From Microbacterium sp. p3-SID336 (lineage in GTDB: Bacteria; Actinomycetota; Actinomycetes; Actinomycetales; Microbacteriaceae), in contig NZ_JALXPE010000041.1 in the NCBI RefSeq assembly GCF_025143365.1, positions 1 through 36,093 of the forward strand: a DNA stretch of 36,093 nucleotides, written 5' to 3'. Below, piece by piece: positions 22,771-31,230 of the stretch (position 1 is the first letter of the stretch; each line of letters begins with the position of its first letter). The position numbers were made by a program, and so were the translations under genes. Below the pieces are notes generated by a model that saw only the letters and a program-made list of their open reading frames with translations, ran no database searches and was not told where the DNA came from.

Positions 22771-25184
22771 CCGCGCCCGCCGCCCCCGCCCCCGCGCCCG
22801 CCGCCACCGCGCTCCCGCTGCGCCGCTGGATCCTCGACCTCGGGGCGACCGCGCTGCTCATGCTGACGGCGCTCATCGGCTTCTGGCCCACGTTCGCCGG
22901 ACCGTCGTTCCTGCCCGCCGTGGTCGGCGGTGTCGTGCTGGGCCTGGCGATCGCGGCGGTCTCGGCCTGGCGCCGCTGGGGAATCCTGATCGTGGCGGGG
23001 CTCACGGTCGCGGCCTACTTCGTGTTCGGCGGGGCGCTCGCCCTCCCGCACACCGCGATCCTCGGTGTCATCCCGTCGCTGGAGACCCTGCAGAAGCTCG
23101 CGCTCGGCACGGTCACGTCGTGGAAGCAGCTGCTCACCACGGTCGCACCGGTCGCCGCCGCCGACGGGCACCTGGTCGCACCGTTCCTGCTGGCGCTCGT
23201 GGCCTCGGTGCTCACCGCGTCTCTCGCGCTGCGCCTGCGGGTCGTCGCCTGGGCGCTGATCCCCGCGGGCGTGCTGCTGATGCTGGTGATCGCGCTGGGC
23301 ACCCCCGAGCCCGCGTTCCCGCTCGTGCAGGGTCTCGTGTTCGCCGTCGTGAGCATGGCGTGGATGGCCCTGCGTCAGCTGTGGGCGCCGCAGAACATGG
23401 CCGTGTCGGTGAGCGAGGTCGACCCCTCCCGCGCGGCCCACATGCGCATGCGGCGGCTGCTCGCCGGGGTGGCGGTGCTCGCGGTGGCCGGCGGGGCCGG
23501 TGTCGCCACGAGCGCCATCGCCGCGCCTGCGCAACCGCGCCACGTGTTCCGCGACGTGATCATCCCGCCGTTCGACATCCGCGACTACCCGAGCCCGCTG
23601 CAGGCGTTCCGCAAGAACGTCCGCGACGAGGCCGAGGAGACCCTGTTCACCGTGCAGGGCCTGCCGAAGGGCGGCCGCATCCGCACCGCCGTGATGGATC
23701 AGTTCGACGGCATGGTCTACAACGTGACCGACGGCGGCCCGACCTCGTCGAGCGCGTTCGCGCCGCTCCGGTCGAACATGGCCCCGGAGGCCGAGGGCAT
23801 CCCCGTCACGCTGAAGATCGCGATCGACGAGTACCGCGGGGTGTGGATGCCGACCGCAGGGCAGCTCGCCGAGATCCGCTTCGACGGCGACCGGGCGGAG
23901 GAGCTGCGCCGCGGCACCTACGTGAACACCTCCACGGGCACCGCGGTGGCCACGCCGACGCTGGAGAAGGGCGACGAGTACGCGGTCGACGCCGTGCTGG
24001 CGACGCAGCCGGACGACGAACAGCTCGCCGAAGTGGCGTTCGGTCGCGTGACCATGCCCAAGCCGAGCAACGTGCCGGAGGAGCTCACCTCTCTCGCGGC
24101 CGAGACCGTGTCCGGCGCGGAGAGCCCGATCGAACAGGTGCGCGCGCTGGAGAACTTCCTGTCCGAGGGCGGCTTCTTCAGCCACGGCCTCGAGGGCGAG
24201 GTGCTGTCCCGCGCCGGGCACACGGCCGAGCGCATCTCGACCCTGGTGGGCGCCGACCAGATGATCGGCGACGACGAGCAGTACGCCGTGGCGATGGCGC
24301 TGCTGGCCGGGCAGCTCGACATCCCCGCACGGGTCGTCATGGGCTACTACCCCGACGAGGAGCAGGCGGGCGAGGCCGTGTTCGAGGCCACGGGCGACAA
24401 CGTGCACGCCTGGGTCGAGGTGAACTTCGAGGGGGTGGGCTGGGTCACGTTCAACCCGACGCCGCCCGAGGACCAGGTGCCGAACGACCAGAACACCAAG
24501 CCGCGGGTGGACCCGAAGCCGCAGGTGCTGCAGCCGCCGCCCCCGCCGCAGGAGCCGGTGGACCTGCCGCCGACGCTGCCCGACGATCGTGAGTCCGAGG
24601 ACGAGAGCCTGAACCTCGCGGGCATCATCGGCGCGATCCTGCTGATCGGCGGGATCTCGCTGGCCGTGATCGCGCTGCTGATGTCGCCGTTCATCGTGAT
24701 CGGCGCGTGGAAGGCCGCGCGTCGGCGCTCGCGCCGGTCCGCGGCCCGCACCGCCGACCGCATCAGCGGCGGGTGGGACGTGCTGACCGATCGGGCAGTG
24801 GACTACGGCGCCCCGCTCGCACAGGGCGGAACGCGGGGCGAGGAGGCCGCCGTGGTGGCTTCCTCCCTGGCCGTGCCGCAGGTGACCGCGCTGGCGGACC
24901 GTGCGGACGCCGAGGTGTTCGGGCCGACGGAGCCGAGTCCGGAGGACGTGGACGCGTTCTGGCAGGAGGTCGATGAGATCGTCGGCGGCTTGGGCGCGGA
25001 GGCCGGGTTCTGGAAGCGCACCAAGGCGCGCCTGAGCCTGCGTTCGCTGCTCGGCGGGACCGCCGTCTCGCAGGGCCTGCAGAACCTGAAGGATGCGGCA
25101 GCCGCGCGCGTGCGCCGCGAACCTGGCACCATCGACAGCAAGCAGGACACGACGCCGTCGTCCTCCGAGAGGGAGACCCCATGA
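22767..25184 (+). CDS. Transglutaminase-fold membrane protein with substituted catalytic residues
   Basis: The 805-residue protein has an N-terminal bundle of about six or seven membrane helices (about 20-260), an extracytoplasmic region with a transglutaminase-like core (about 450-570), a Pro-rich stretch, another helix (about 613-645) and a cytoplasmic tail of about 160 residues. The core is recognisable from GDDEQYAVAMALLAGQLDIPARVVMGYY, NVHAWVEVNFEGVGWVTFNPTP. The family normally has GxCEQYA for the nucleophile and FDPTP for the third residue of the triad. Here Asp503 stands at the Cys position and Asn563 at the Asp position, while His547 remains. It therefore looks like a non-catalytic member. 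It overlaps both neighbours by 4 nt (ATGA). Confidence 0.9.
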   Translation: MTAPAAPAPAPAATALPLRRWILDLGATALLMLTALIGFWPTFAGPSFLPAVVGGVVLGLAIAAVSAWRRWGILIVAGLTVAAYFVFGGALALPHTAILGVIPSLETLQKLALGTVTSWKQLLTTVAPVAAADGHLVAPFLLALVASVLTASLALRLRVVAWALIPAGVLLMLVIALGTPEPAFPLVQGLVFAVVSMAWMALRQLWAPQNMAVSVSEVDPSRAAHMRMRRLLAGVAVLAVAGGAGVATSAIAAPAQPRHVFRDVIIPPFDIRDYPSPLQAFRKNVRDEAEETLFTVQGLPKGGRIRTAVMDQFDGMVYNVTDGGPTSSSAFAPLRSNMAPEAEGIPVTLKIAIDEYRGVWMPTAGQLAEIRFDGDRAEELRRGTYVNTSTGTAVATPTLEKGDEYAVDAVLATQPDDEQLAEVAFGRVTMPKPSNVPEELTSLAAETVSGAESPIEQVRALENFLSEGGFFSHGLEGEVLSRAGHTAERISTLVGADQMIGDDEQYAVAMALLAGQLDIPARVVMGYYPDEEQAGEAVFEATGDNVHAWVEVNFEGVGWVTFNPTPPEDQVPNDQNTKPRVDPKPQVLQPPPPPQEPVDLPPTLPDDRESEDESLNLAGIIGAILLIGGISLAVIALLMSPFIVIGAWKAARRRSRRSAARTADRISGGWDVLTDRAVDYGAPLAQGGTRGEEAAVVASSLAVPQVTALADRADAEVFGPTEPSPEDVDAFWQEVDEIVGGLGAEAGFWKRTKARLSLRSLLGGTAVSQGLQNLKDAAAARVRREPGTIDSKQDTTPSSSERETP

Positions 25185-26653
25185 CGCAGCCCGCGCTCGC
25201 ACAGATCGCGCCGATCTCCCGCCGCGCCATCGCCTACCTCATCGATGCGGCGATCGCCGCCGGCCTGGGCATCCTCTTCGGCGGCGGCCTGCTGGTCGCC
25301 ACCTCCCTCTCCGGAAGCCTGGAGGCGTCTCTGCTGACGCTCCTGATCGGCGGCCCGATCGTGAGCCTCCTGCTCCTCGCCTGGTTCGTGGTCTACACGG
25401 CCATGCAGGCGGGTCGCGGGTCGATCGGCATGCGCGCGCAGGGGCTGCGGCTCGTGCGCGCGGCGGACGGCTCGCCCCTCGGTTTCGGGCGAGCCCTGCT
25501 GCGCAACCTCGTCTTCGGGCTGGCCGGCGCGATCGTGGTGGGCTACTTCAGCCCGCTGTTCGACGGCAGCGGACGGTTCCAGGGCTGGCACGACAAGGCC
25601 GTGGGCGCGCTGATGCTCGACGCCAGGGTCGCAGCGCCCGAGCCGGAGCCGGAGCCCGAGCCGGTGGAAGAGGCCCCGCCGCTGCTGCCCGCTCCGTCGT
25701 TCGAGCGGCTGCCACCGGCGCCCATGCCCGGGTTCGCGCCCGCCGGATCTGCCGCCGAGGCCTCCGCGTCGGCCGCCTCGGTCCCTGCCGCCGCGGCTCC
25801 CGCGGTTCCTCCGTCCGACTCGGGCATGATCGCGTACGTCCCGGGGATCACACAGGACTCGCGCCCCGCGCGGCCGGCCGCTCCCGCGGCCCCGGCGGCT
25901 CCCGCGCGCGCCGCGGATCGTTCTGCGGCGTCCACCCCCGTGGCAGGGACCCCGCTGGCACCGCGCTCCGGCGCAGGTGCCGGTGCCGGGTCGGTCCCCC
26001 CGGCTCCGCCGCTGCCCGCGACGCCTCCTGCGGCCGCGGCGGCTCCTGCCGCTGCGTCTGCTGCTCCCGCCACGCCGTCCGCCATTTCGGCTCCGTCGGC
26101 GGCCCCCGCTGCTCCCGCTCCGGCTCCTGCGGCCCCGGCTTCGGCCCTGTCGGCCGCTGCTCCGGCTCAGGCCCCGTCGGCCCCGGCCGCTGCGGCTCCG
26201 GCCACCCCGTCCTCCACCCCGGCTCCGGCACCGGCTTCTGCCGATCCCGCCACCCCGGCCCCCGCGGCCGCCCCGGCACCCGCCGCCCCCGATGCCGACG
26301 ACCTGGAGGAGACGCGCATCAGCATCCCCGGGCACCGGCTGGTGTTCACGTGGGACGACGGCACGCGCATCCCGGTGTCGCGCCGCACGGTGTTCGGTCG
26401 CAACCCGGCCGTGGAGGAGGGCGCCGTGATCGTGCCGGTGCGCGACGAGACGCTGTCGCTGTCGAAGACGCACTTCGAGGCCGCCTCGGAGACGTCGGGC
26501 GGCTGGGTGCTCGACCGCCACTCGACCAACGGCCTCACGATCGTCCGCGACGGGCAGCGCATCGCGTGCCCGGCCGGCCAGCGCGTGCCGATCCGGCTCG
26601 GCGACGTGATCGAGATCGGCGATCGCGTCGTCATGGTGGGAGGCTACGCATGA
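25181..26653 (+). CDS. RDD membrane domain - FHA domain protein
   Basis: The 490-residue protein joins an N-terminal RDD membrane domain (about 10-150: ISRRAIAYLIDAAIAAG, then LRLVRAADGSPLGFGRALLRNLV, and WHDKAVGALMLDA) to a C-terminal FHA domain (about 385-490) through some 220 residues very rich in Ala and Pro. The FHA signature is complete: VFGRNPA, LSLSKTHFEA and RHSTNGLTI. FHA domains bind phosphothreonine, so this is probably a membrane-tethered reader of the kinase encoded 2 kb downstream. Starts and stops overlap the neighbours by 4 nt. The linker's low-complexity DNA gives long meaningless open frames on both strands. Confidence 0.9.
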   Translation: MTQPALAQIAPISRRAIAYLIDAAIAAGLGILFGGGLLVATSLSGSLEASLLTLLIGGPIVSLLLLAWFVVYTAMQAGRGSIGMRAQGLRLVRAADGSPLGFGRALLRNLVFGLAGAIVVGYFSPLFDGSGRFQGWHDKAVGALMLDARVAAPEPEPEPEPVEEAPPLLPAPSFERLPPAPMPGFAPAGSAAEASASAASVPAAAAPAVPPSDSGMIAYVPGITQDSRPARPAAPAAPAAPARAADRSAASTPVAGTPLAPRSGAGAGAGSVPPAPPLPATPPAAAAAPAAASAAPATPSAISAPSAAPAAPAPAPAAPASALSAAAPAQAPSAPAAAAPATPSSTPAPAPASADPATPAPAAAPAPAAPDADDLEETRISIPGHRLVFTWDDGTRIPVSRRTVFGRNPAVEEGAVIVPVRDETLSLSKTHFEAASETSGGWVLDRHSTNGLTIVRDGQRIACPAGQRVPIRLGDVIEIGDRVVMVGGYA

Positions 26654-27468
26654 GCGTCCCGCTGGTGGTCTCCACGGGGGCGGCGACCCATTCGGGGCTG
26701 CGCCGCCCGCTGAACGAGGACTCCTACATGGCGAGTCCGCCGCTGTTCCTGGTCGCCGACGGCATGGGCGGCCACGAGGCGGGGGAGCGCGCGAGCGCCA
26801 CCGTGATCGACGAGTTCGCCCGCTACATCGGCCGCGTGGATCTGGAGCTCGACGATCTGCTCGACGCACTGACCCGCGCCCGCTCCGCCGTGGAGGCGCT
26901 CTCCACCGCAGGGAACGGCCGTGCGGGCACCACGCTCAGCGGCGTGGTCGTGGCGTCGGTCGAGGGCATGGGCTACTGGCTCACGGTGAACATCGGCGAC
27001 TCGCGCACCTACCGCTTCGCGGACGGCGAGCTCGAGCAGATCAGCGTCGACCACTCCGTCGTGCAGGAGCTCATCGAATCGGGCGAGCTCACCGCGGAGG
27101 AGGCCGCCCACGACCGTCGCCGCAACATCATCACGCGGGCCATCGGGGCGAGCAGCACGGGCGACGCCGACTACTGGCTGTTCCCCGCCGAGCTCGGCGA
27201 TCGGATGCTGATCTGCTCCGACGGACTCACGACCGAGGTGCCGGACGCCCGCATCGCGGAGATCCTGGGCTCGGAGCCCGACCCGCAGCGCGCCGCCGAC
27301 ATCCTCGTCGACGAGGCCGTGCAGGCCGGCGGACGGGACAACATCACCGTGGTCGTCGTCGATGCGGTGTCGGTGGCCTCGCGCCCCGGCACGCGCCTGC
27401 TGTCCGACGACACCGACATCGACGCCGACACGCGCCCGCGCGAGGCCGCAGCAGGAGGGGTTCGCTGA
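26650..27468 (+). CDS. PP2C-type Ser/Thr protein phosphatase
   Basis: The 272-residue protein is a bacterial PP2C (PrpC/PstP-like) and would reverse the action of the kinase in the same operon. Metal-binding and catalytic motifs are in place: RPLNEDSY (Glu23, Asp24), VADGMGGHEAGERAS (Asp37, Gly38), NIGDSRTYRF, CSDGLTTEV (Asp191) and GGRDNITVVVV (Asp230). The protein ends in a short disordered tail and has no membrane helix, unlike mycobacterial PstP, so it is probably cytosolic. ATG overlaps the previous stop (ATGA) and the stop overlaps the next ATG (TGATG). Confidence 0.95.
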   Translation: MSVPLVVSTGAATHSGLRRPLNEDSYMASPPLFLVADGMGGHEAGERASATVIDEFARYIGRVDLELDDLLDALTRARSAVEALSTAGNGRAGTTLSGVVVASVEGMGYWLTVNIGDSRTYRFADGELEQISVDHSVVQELIESGELTAEEAAHDRRRNIITRAIGASSTGDADYWLFPAELGDRMLICSDGLTTEVPDARIAEILGSEPDPQRAADILVDEAVQAGGRDNITVVVVDAVSVASRPGTRLLSDDTDIDADTRPREAAAGGVR

Positions 27469-28829
27469 TGCAGACGATCTATCGACCGGGGCAGTGGTAT
27501 CTGATCGTGATCCCGGGTGCCCTGGTGGCGCTGCCGCCGGACGTGCCCGGTGCCACGGTCTCGACGCTGTGGGAGCGTCTTCCCGGGGAGCGCAGCCTCG
27601 CGACCGTGATCGACGTGCTCACGACGCAGGCGGGCGGCTCCTTCGCCGACATGCCCTCCTTCGTCGCGGCGGTGCGGGAGGGCACGGATGCGCGCGTGGC
27701 CGTGCGGGGTGCTCTGACGGTGCGGGTGACGGGTGCCGACGCGGAGGGCGAGCGGTTCTCCGGTGCCGATGTCACCACGTGGAGCGAGCGCTTCGTGCCC
27801 GGTGCCTCCGCGGTCGAGATCACCGTGGACGGCGAGGGCTCCGACACGGCGCTGCCCGTGCACACCGGAATCGTCCTGGCGTCCGCCGTGACGGCGGAGC
27901 TGGAGCCCACGGATGCCGAGGCGATCACGGGTGCCGCGGGACCGGCGCCCGTGCTGTCCGAGGCGCCGCGCCCGTCCGCGCAGGCCCCGTCGGCGCAGAC
28001 CCCGTCCGCCCCGGTCGCCGGCACCGCGGTTCCGCTGCCGCCGCCTGCCGGCGTGCCCACCGCCGACTCCGCGGCTGCCGACTCCGCAGCAGCAGCCGCA
28101 GCCGCAGCCGCAGCCGCTGCCGACGAGGCTCCCACCTCCGTGGACGAGCCCGTCGAGGCGCCGCAGGGCGAGGAGTCCGCGACCGCCGCCGAGGCCGTGC
28201 CCGACGCGACCCTCGTGCCCACCGAGGCCACACTCGCGCCGCCGGTCGACGAGTTCGACCACCTGTGGGGTGCCACCGTGCACACGCCCATCGAGGCGGC
28301 CGCCGTGCGTCCGCCGGAGGAGCCGGAGGTTCCGGTCGAGCCCACCGCCGCCGAGGCCGCGGCAGCGGGCGACCACGACGGCTCGACCATCTCGGCCGCC
28401 GAGCTCCGCGACCTGCGCCAGCAGCCCGCCGCGGCTCCGGACGCGCCGACCGAGGTCATCCCGGTCGCGCCGCCCGCACCCTCCGCGGCGGCGGGCCGCA
28501 TCCGCGTCTCGACCGGCCAGGTCGTCGCGCTCGACCGCACCGTCATCATCGGCCGCCGTCCGCGGTCCACGCGGGCGAGCGGTGCGAGCCTTCCGCACCT
28601 CATCGCGGTGGAGAGCCCGCAGCAGGACATCTCGCGCAGCCACCTCGAAGTGCGGCCCGAGGGCGACACCGTCGTGGTGATCGACCTGCACACCACCAAC
28701 GGGTCCACGCTGCTGCGTCCGGGCGCCGACCCGTTGCGACTGCACCCGGGCGAGCAGACCCTGGTGCTGTCCGGCGACGTGGTCGATCTCGGCGACGGAG
28801 TGACCGTCGCGTTCGAGGACCTGCCGTGA
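27468..28829 (+). CDS. FHA domain protein with N-terminal domain of unknown type
   Basis: The 453-residue protein starts with a folded region of about 140 residues (YRPGQWYLIVIPGALVALPP) that I do not assign. A long Ala/Pro/Glu-rich linker follows (about 145-340, with an uninterrupted run of about twelve Ala near residue 210), then a C-terminal FHA domain (about 345-450: VIIGRRPRS, DISRSHLEVR, HTTNGSTLLRPG). No membrane helix is apparent. The FHA domain probably reads phosphothreonine marks made by the next gene's kinase. It is joined to the phosphatase by TGATG and to the kinase by GTGA overlaps, placing reader, eraser and writer side by side. Confidence 0.88.
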   Translation: MQTIYRPGQWYLIVIPGALVALPPDVPGATVSTLWERLPGERSLATVIDVLTTQAGGSFADMPSFVAAVREGTDARVAVRGALTVRVTGADAEGERFSGADVTTWSERFVPGASAVEITVDGEGSDTALPVHTGIVLASAVTAELEPTDAEAITGAAGPAPVLSEAPRPSAQAPSAQTPSAPVAGTAVPLPPPAGVPTADSAAADSAAAAAAAAAAAADEAPTSVDEPVEAPQGEESATAAEAVPDATLVPTEATLAPPVDEFDHLWGATVHTPIEAAAVRPPEEPEVPVEPTAAEAAAAGDHDGSTISAAELRDLRQQPAAAPDAPTEVIPVAPPAPSAAAGRIRVSTGQVVALDRTVIIGRRPRSTRASGASLPHLIAVESPQQDISRSHLEVRPEGDTVVVIDLHTTNGSTLLRPGADPLRLHPGEQTLVLSGDVVDLGDGVTVAFEDLP

Positions 28830-30508
28830 GTCGCCGCCCTTCGCCGCCGCCCGCCCTTCCCGGCTTCACCTACGTGGAGCCGCTGGGCACCGGCGGCTTC
28901 GCCGACGTCTTCCTGTACGAGCAGGAGATGCCGCGGCGTCGCGTCGCGGTGAAGGTGCTGCTCGCCGACCGGATCTCGAGCGGCGCGGCTCAGGAGTTCG
29001 CCGACGAGGCCAACGTGATGGCGATGCTGTCCACGCATCCCGCCATCGTCACGATCTACCAGGCCGGAGTCGCCGGTGACGGGCGCCCGTACCTCGTCAT
29101 GGAGTACTGCCCGCGGCCGAACCTGCAGCTGCGCTCGCGCAAGGAGCCGTTCTCGGTCGCCGAAGCGCTGCGCGTCGGCATCCAGGTGGCAGGCGCCGTG
29201 GAGACCGCGCACCGGGCAGGCGTGCTGCACCGCGACATCAAGCCCGCGAACATCCTGGTCACCGAGTACAACCGGCCCGCGCTCACCGACTTCGGCATCG
29301 CCTCCACGACGGGTGCGACGGGCGAGGCCTCCGGGATGTCGATCCCGTGGTCGCCGCCGGAGTCGTTCGCCGAGCCGCCGCAGAGCGGACCGCGCACCGA
29401 CGTGTGGGCCCTCGGCGCGACGCTGTACACCCTGCTCGCGGGGCGTTCGCCGTTCGAGCGTCCGGGTGAGCGCAACTCCAGCGCCGACCTGATCGAGCGC
29501 ATCGAGCGTGCGGCGCTGCCCGCGCTCGGGCGGCCGGACTCGCCGGAGAGCCTGCAGCGGCTGCTGGAGCGCGCGATGGCGAAGAACCCGGACGACCGCT
29601 TCCCGAGCGCCGTCGCCTTCGCCCGTGCGCTGCAGAAGGTGCAGATCGAGCTGTCGCACTCGGTGACGCCGATCGACATCGTCGACGACCACCCGCCCGC
29701 GGAGGATCTCGACGACGACAACGACGGGCTGACGCGGGTGCGCGAGATCGTCAGCATCGATCCGCACGTGTCGACGTCGACCCGCCCGTCCGCCGCCACG
29801 CAGCCGAAGGGCCCGTCGGCCGCGCTGCCGGACGCCCCGCGGTTCGAGATGCCGCCGCGCCCCGAGCTCGACGTGGAGCAGACGCAGCGCCGCGACGGAG
29901 GCGCCGCCGCCGCTGCGGCGGCCGCGGTCCCGTCCGCTCCGGCCTCGCCCGCGCCCGACCGCGACGACCGCACGATCCTCCGCCCGCCGCAGGTCGTCCA
30001 GCCCGAGGCCCCCGCGCCCGCCGCGCCGGAGCCGGCATCCGCACCCCCGCGCGCCCCGGAGACGGACACCGCCGCGGGCGCGCAGCCGCGCCGCTCGCGC
30101 ACCGGGATGTGGATCGGCCTGGCCGCTGCCGCCGTGGTCGTGGTGGTCGGCGGCATCGTGGGCCTCAACGTGCTGGTGTCCGGCCTCGCGCCCGCTCCGG
30201 CCCCCGAGAACACGGAGGCAGCCGTCGACCCGCAGGACCCGGTCTCCGACGCGGTGCCCAAGGTCACCGAGCTCACGGGTGTCCGTGCGGGCGAGCAGGT
30301 CACGTTCACGTGGCAGAACCCCGACCCGCGTGAGGACGACAGCTACATCTGGACCGAGACCGGAGGCGCGGCCGACGCTGCCGTGAAGCAGGCCGCGGAG
30401 GAGACCGTGACCTTCACCCCTGCGGCGGCCGGCGAGGTGTGCATCGAGGTCATGCTGCGGCGCGGCGACGGCCGGGCGTCCGAACCCGTCACGGGGTGTG
30501 TCGGGTGA
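28826..30508 (+). CDS. Membrane Ser/Thr protein kinase with small extracytoplasmic domain
   Basis: The 560-residue Hanks-type kinase has its catalytic domain at about 11-280: glycine loop LGTGGFADVF, Lys43 in VAVKVL, HRDIKPANIL with Asp137, and DFGIAS with Asp155. The activation segment reads GMSIPWSPPESF, in place of the more usual GTPxYMAPE. A disordered Pro/Ala linker leads to a membrane helix (about 428-453) and an external domain of about 90 residues that looks FN3-like (TGVRAGEQVTFTWQNPDP, with two Cys near the end). PASTA repeats are absent, so it is not a PknB orthologue; it fits the kinase of the PFNA-type cluster. The GTG start overlaps the previous stop (GTGA). Confidence 0.93.
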   Translation: MSRRPSPPPALPGFTYVEPLGTGGFADVFLYEQEMPRRRVAVKVLLADRISSGAAQEFADEANVMAMLSTHPAIVTIYQAGVAGDGRPYLVMEYCPRPNLQLRSRKEPFSVAEALRVGIQVAGAVETAHRAGVLHRDIKPANILVTEYNRPALTDFGIASTTGATGEASGMSIPWSPPESFAEPPQSGPRTDVWALGATLYTLLAGRSPFERPGERNSSADLIERIERAALPALGRPDSPESLQRLLERAMAKNPDDRFPSAVAFARALQKVQIELSHSVTPIDIVDDHPPAEDLDDDNDGLTRVREIVSIDPHVSTSTRPSAATQPKGPSAALPDAPRFEMPPRPELDVEQTQRRDGGAAAAAAAAVPSAPASPAPDRDDRTILRPPQVVQPEAPAPAAPEPASAPPRAPETDTAAGAQPRRSRTGMWIGLAAAAVVVVVGGIVGLNVLVSGLAPAPAPENTEAAVDPQDPVSDAVPKVTELTGVRAGEQVTFTWQNPDPREDDSYIWTETGGAADAAVKQAAEETVTFTPAAAGEVCIEVMLRRGDGRASEPVTGCVG

Positions 30509-31230
30509 CCGGGGGCGCGGGGGTCACGGTCGAGTTCGCGGGCGAGTACTACCCGATCGAGCAGGGCAGTCGCTTCGTGGTGGGGCGCGAGGGCGACCTG
30601 GCGCTCGACGACAACCTGTTCCTGCACCGGCACTTCCTGGAGATCAGCGAGGGCGACGGGTTGTGGTGGCTGACGAACATCGGCACCCGGCTCACGGCCA
30701 CGGTCACCGATTCCGCGGGCGGAGTGCAGGCGTGGCTGGCGCCTGGCGCGCGGCTGCCGCTGGTGTTCGAGACGACCACGGTGGTGTTCAGCGCGGGTCC
30801 CACCACCTACGAACTGGTGCTGCACGCCGCGGAGCCGGCGTTCCGCGCGACCAAGCGCGACTACGACGACGACGGCATGTCCACGATCGGGGATGTGCCG
30901 CTCACGCTGAGCCAGAAGCTGCTGATCCTGGCGCTGGCCGAGCCGCAGCTGCGTCGTGACGGCACCGGCATGAGCGAGATCCCGTCCTCGGCGAAGGCCG
31001 CGGAGCGCCTGGGATGGACCGTCACCCGCTTCAACCGCAAGCTCGACAACGTGTGCGACAAGTTCGACCGCGTCGGGGTGCCAGGGATGCGCGGCGGGCA
31101 GCGCAGCTTCGCCACGAACCGCCGGGCGCGGCTCGTGGAGCACGTGATCGCGTCGCGGCTCGTGACGAAGGACGACCTCCCGCTGCTGGACGCACCGCAG
31201 CCGAGTGAGGCAGAGGGAGACAACGAGTGA
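30505..31230 (+). CDS. FHA-like / winged-helix protein
   Basis: The 241-residue protein has an N-terminal FHA-like fold (about 8-110: SRFVVGREGDLALDD, FLHRHFLEIS, LTNIGTRLTATV) and a C-terminal winged-helix region (about 132-205: LTLSQKLLILALAEPQL, SAKAAERLGWTVTRFNRKLDNVCDKFDR). The FHA part lacks the usual Asn-Gly after the Ser/His motif. Such a protein could couple threonine phosphorylation to DNA binding, or use the winged helix as an adaptor. It is the only putative DNA-binding protein in the operon and so a candidate ligand of the TGGGGA-N4-TCCCCA palindromes; this is inference. GTG overlaps the kinase stop (GTGA), and its stop overlaps the next GTG. Confidence 0.82.
   Translation: MTGGAGVTVEFAGEYYPIEQGSRFVVGREGDLALDDNLFLHRHFLEISEGDGLWWLTNIGTRLTATVTDSAGGVQAWLAPGARLPLVFETTTVVFSAGPTTYELVLHAAEPAFRATKRDYDDDGMSTIGDVPLTLSQKLLILALAEPQLRRDGTGMSEIPSSAKAAERLGWTVTRFNRKLDNVCDKFDRVGVPGMRGGQRSFATNRRARLVEHVIASRLVTKDDLPLLDAPQPSEAEGDNE

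Noticed and set aside
25640..26290. Low-complexity C/G-rich stretch that might be a non-coding repeat region
   Set aside because: It stays in frame and encodes the Ala/Pro linker between the RDD and FHA domains.
28085..28125. GCAGCC tandem repeat
   Set aside because: It simply encodes a poly-Ala stretch in the disordered linker of the FHA protein; not a separate element.
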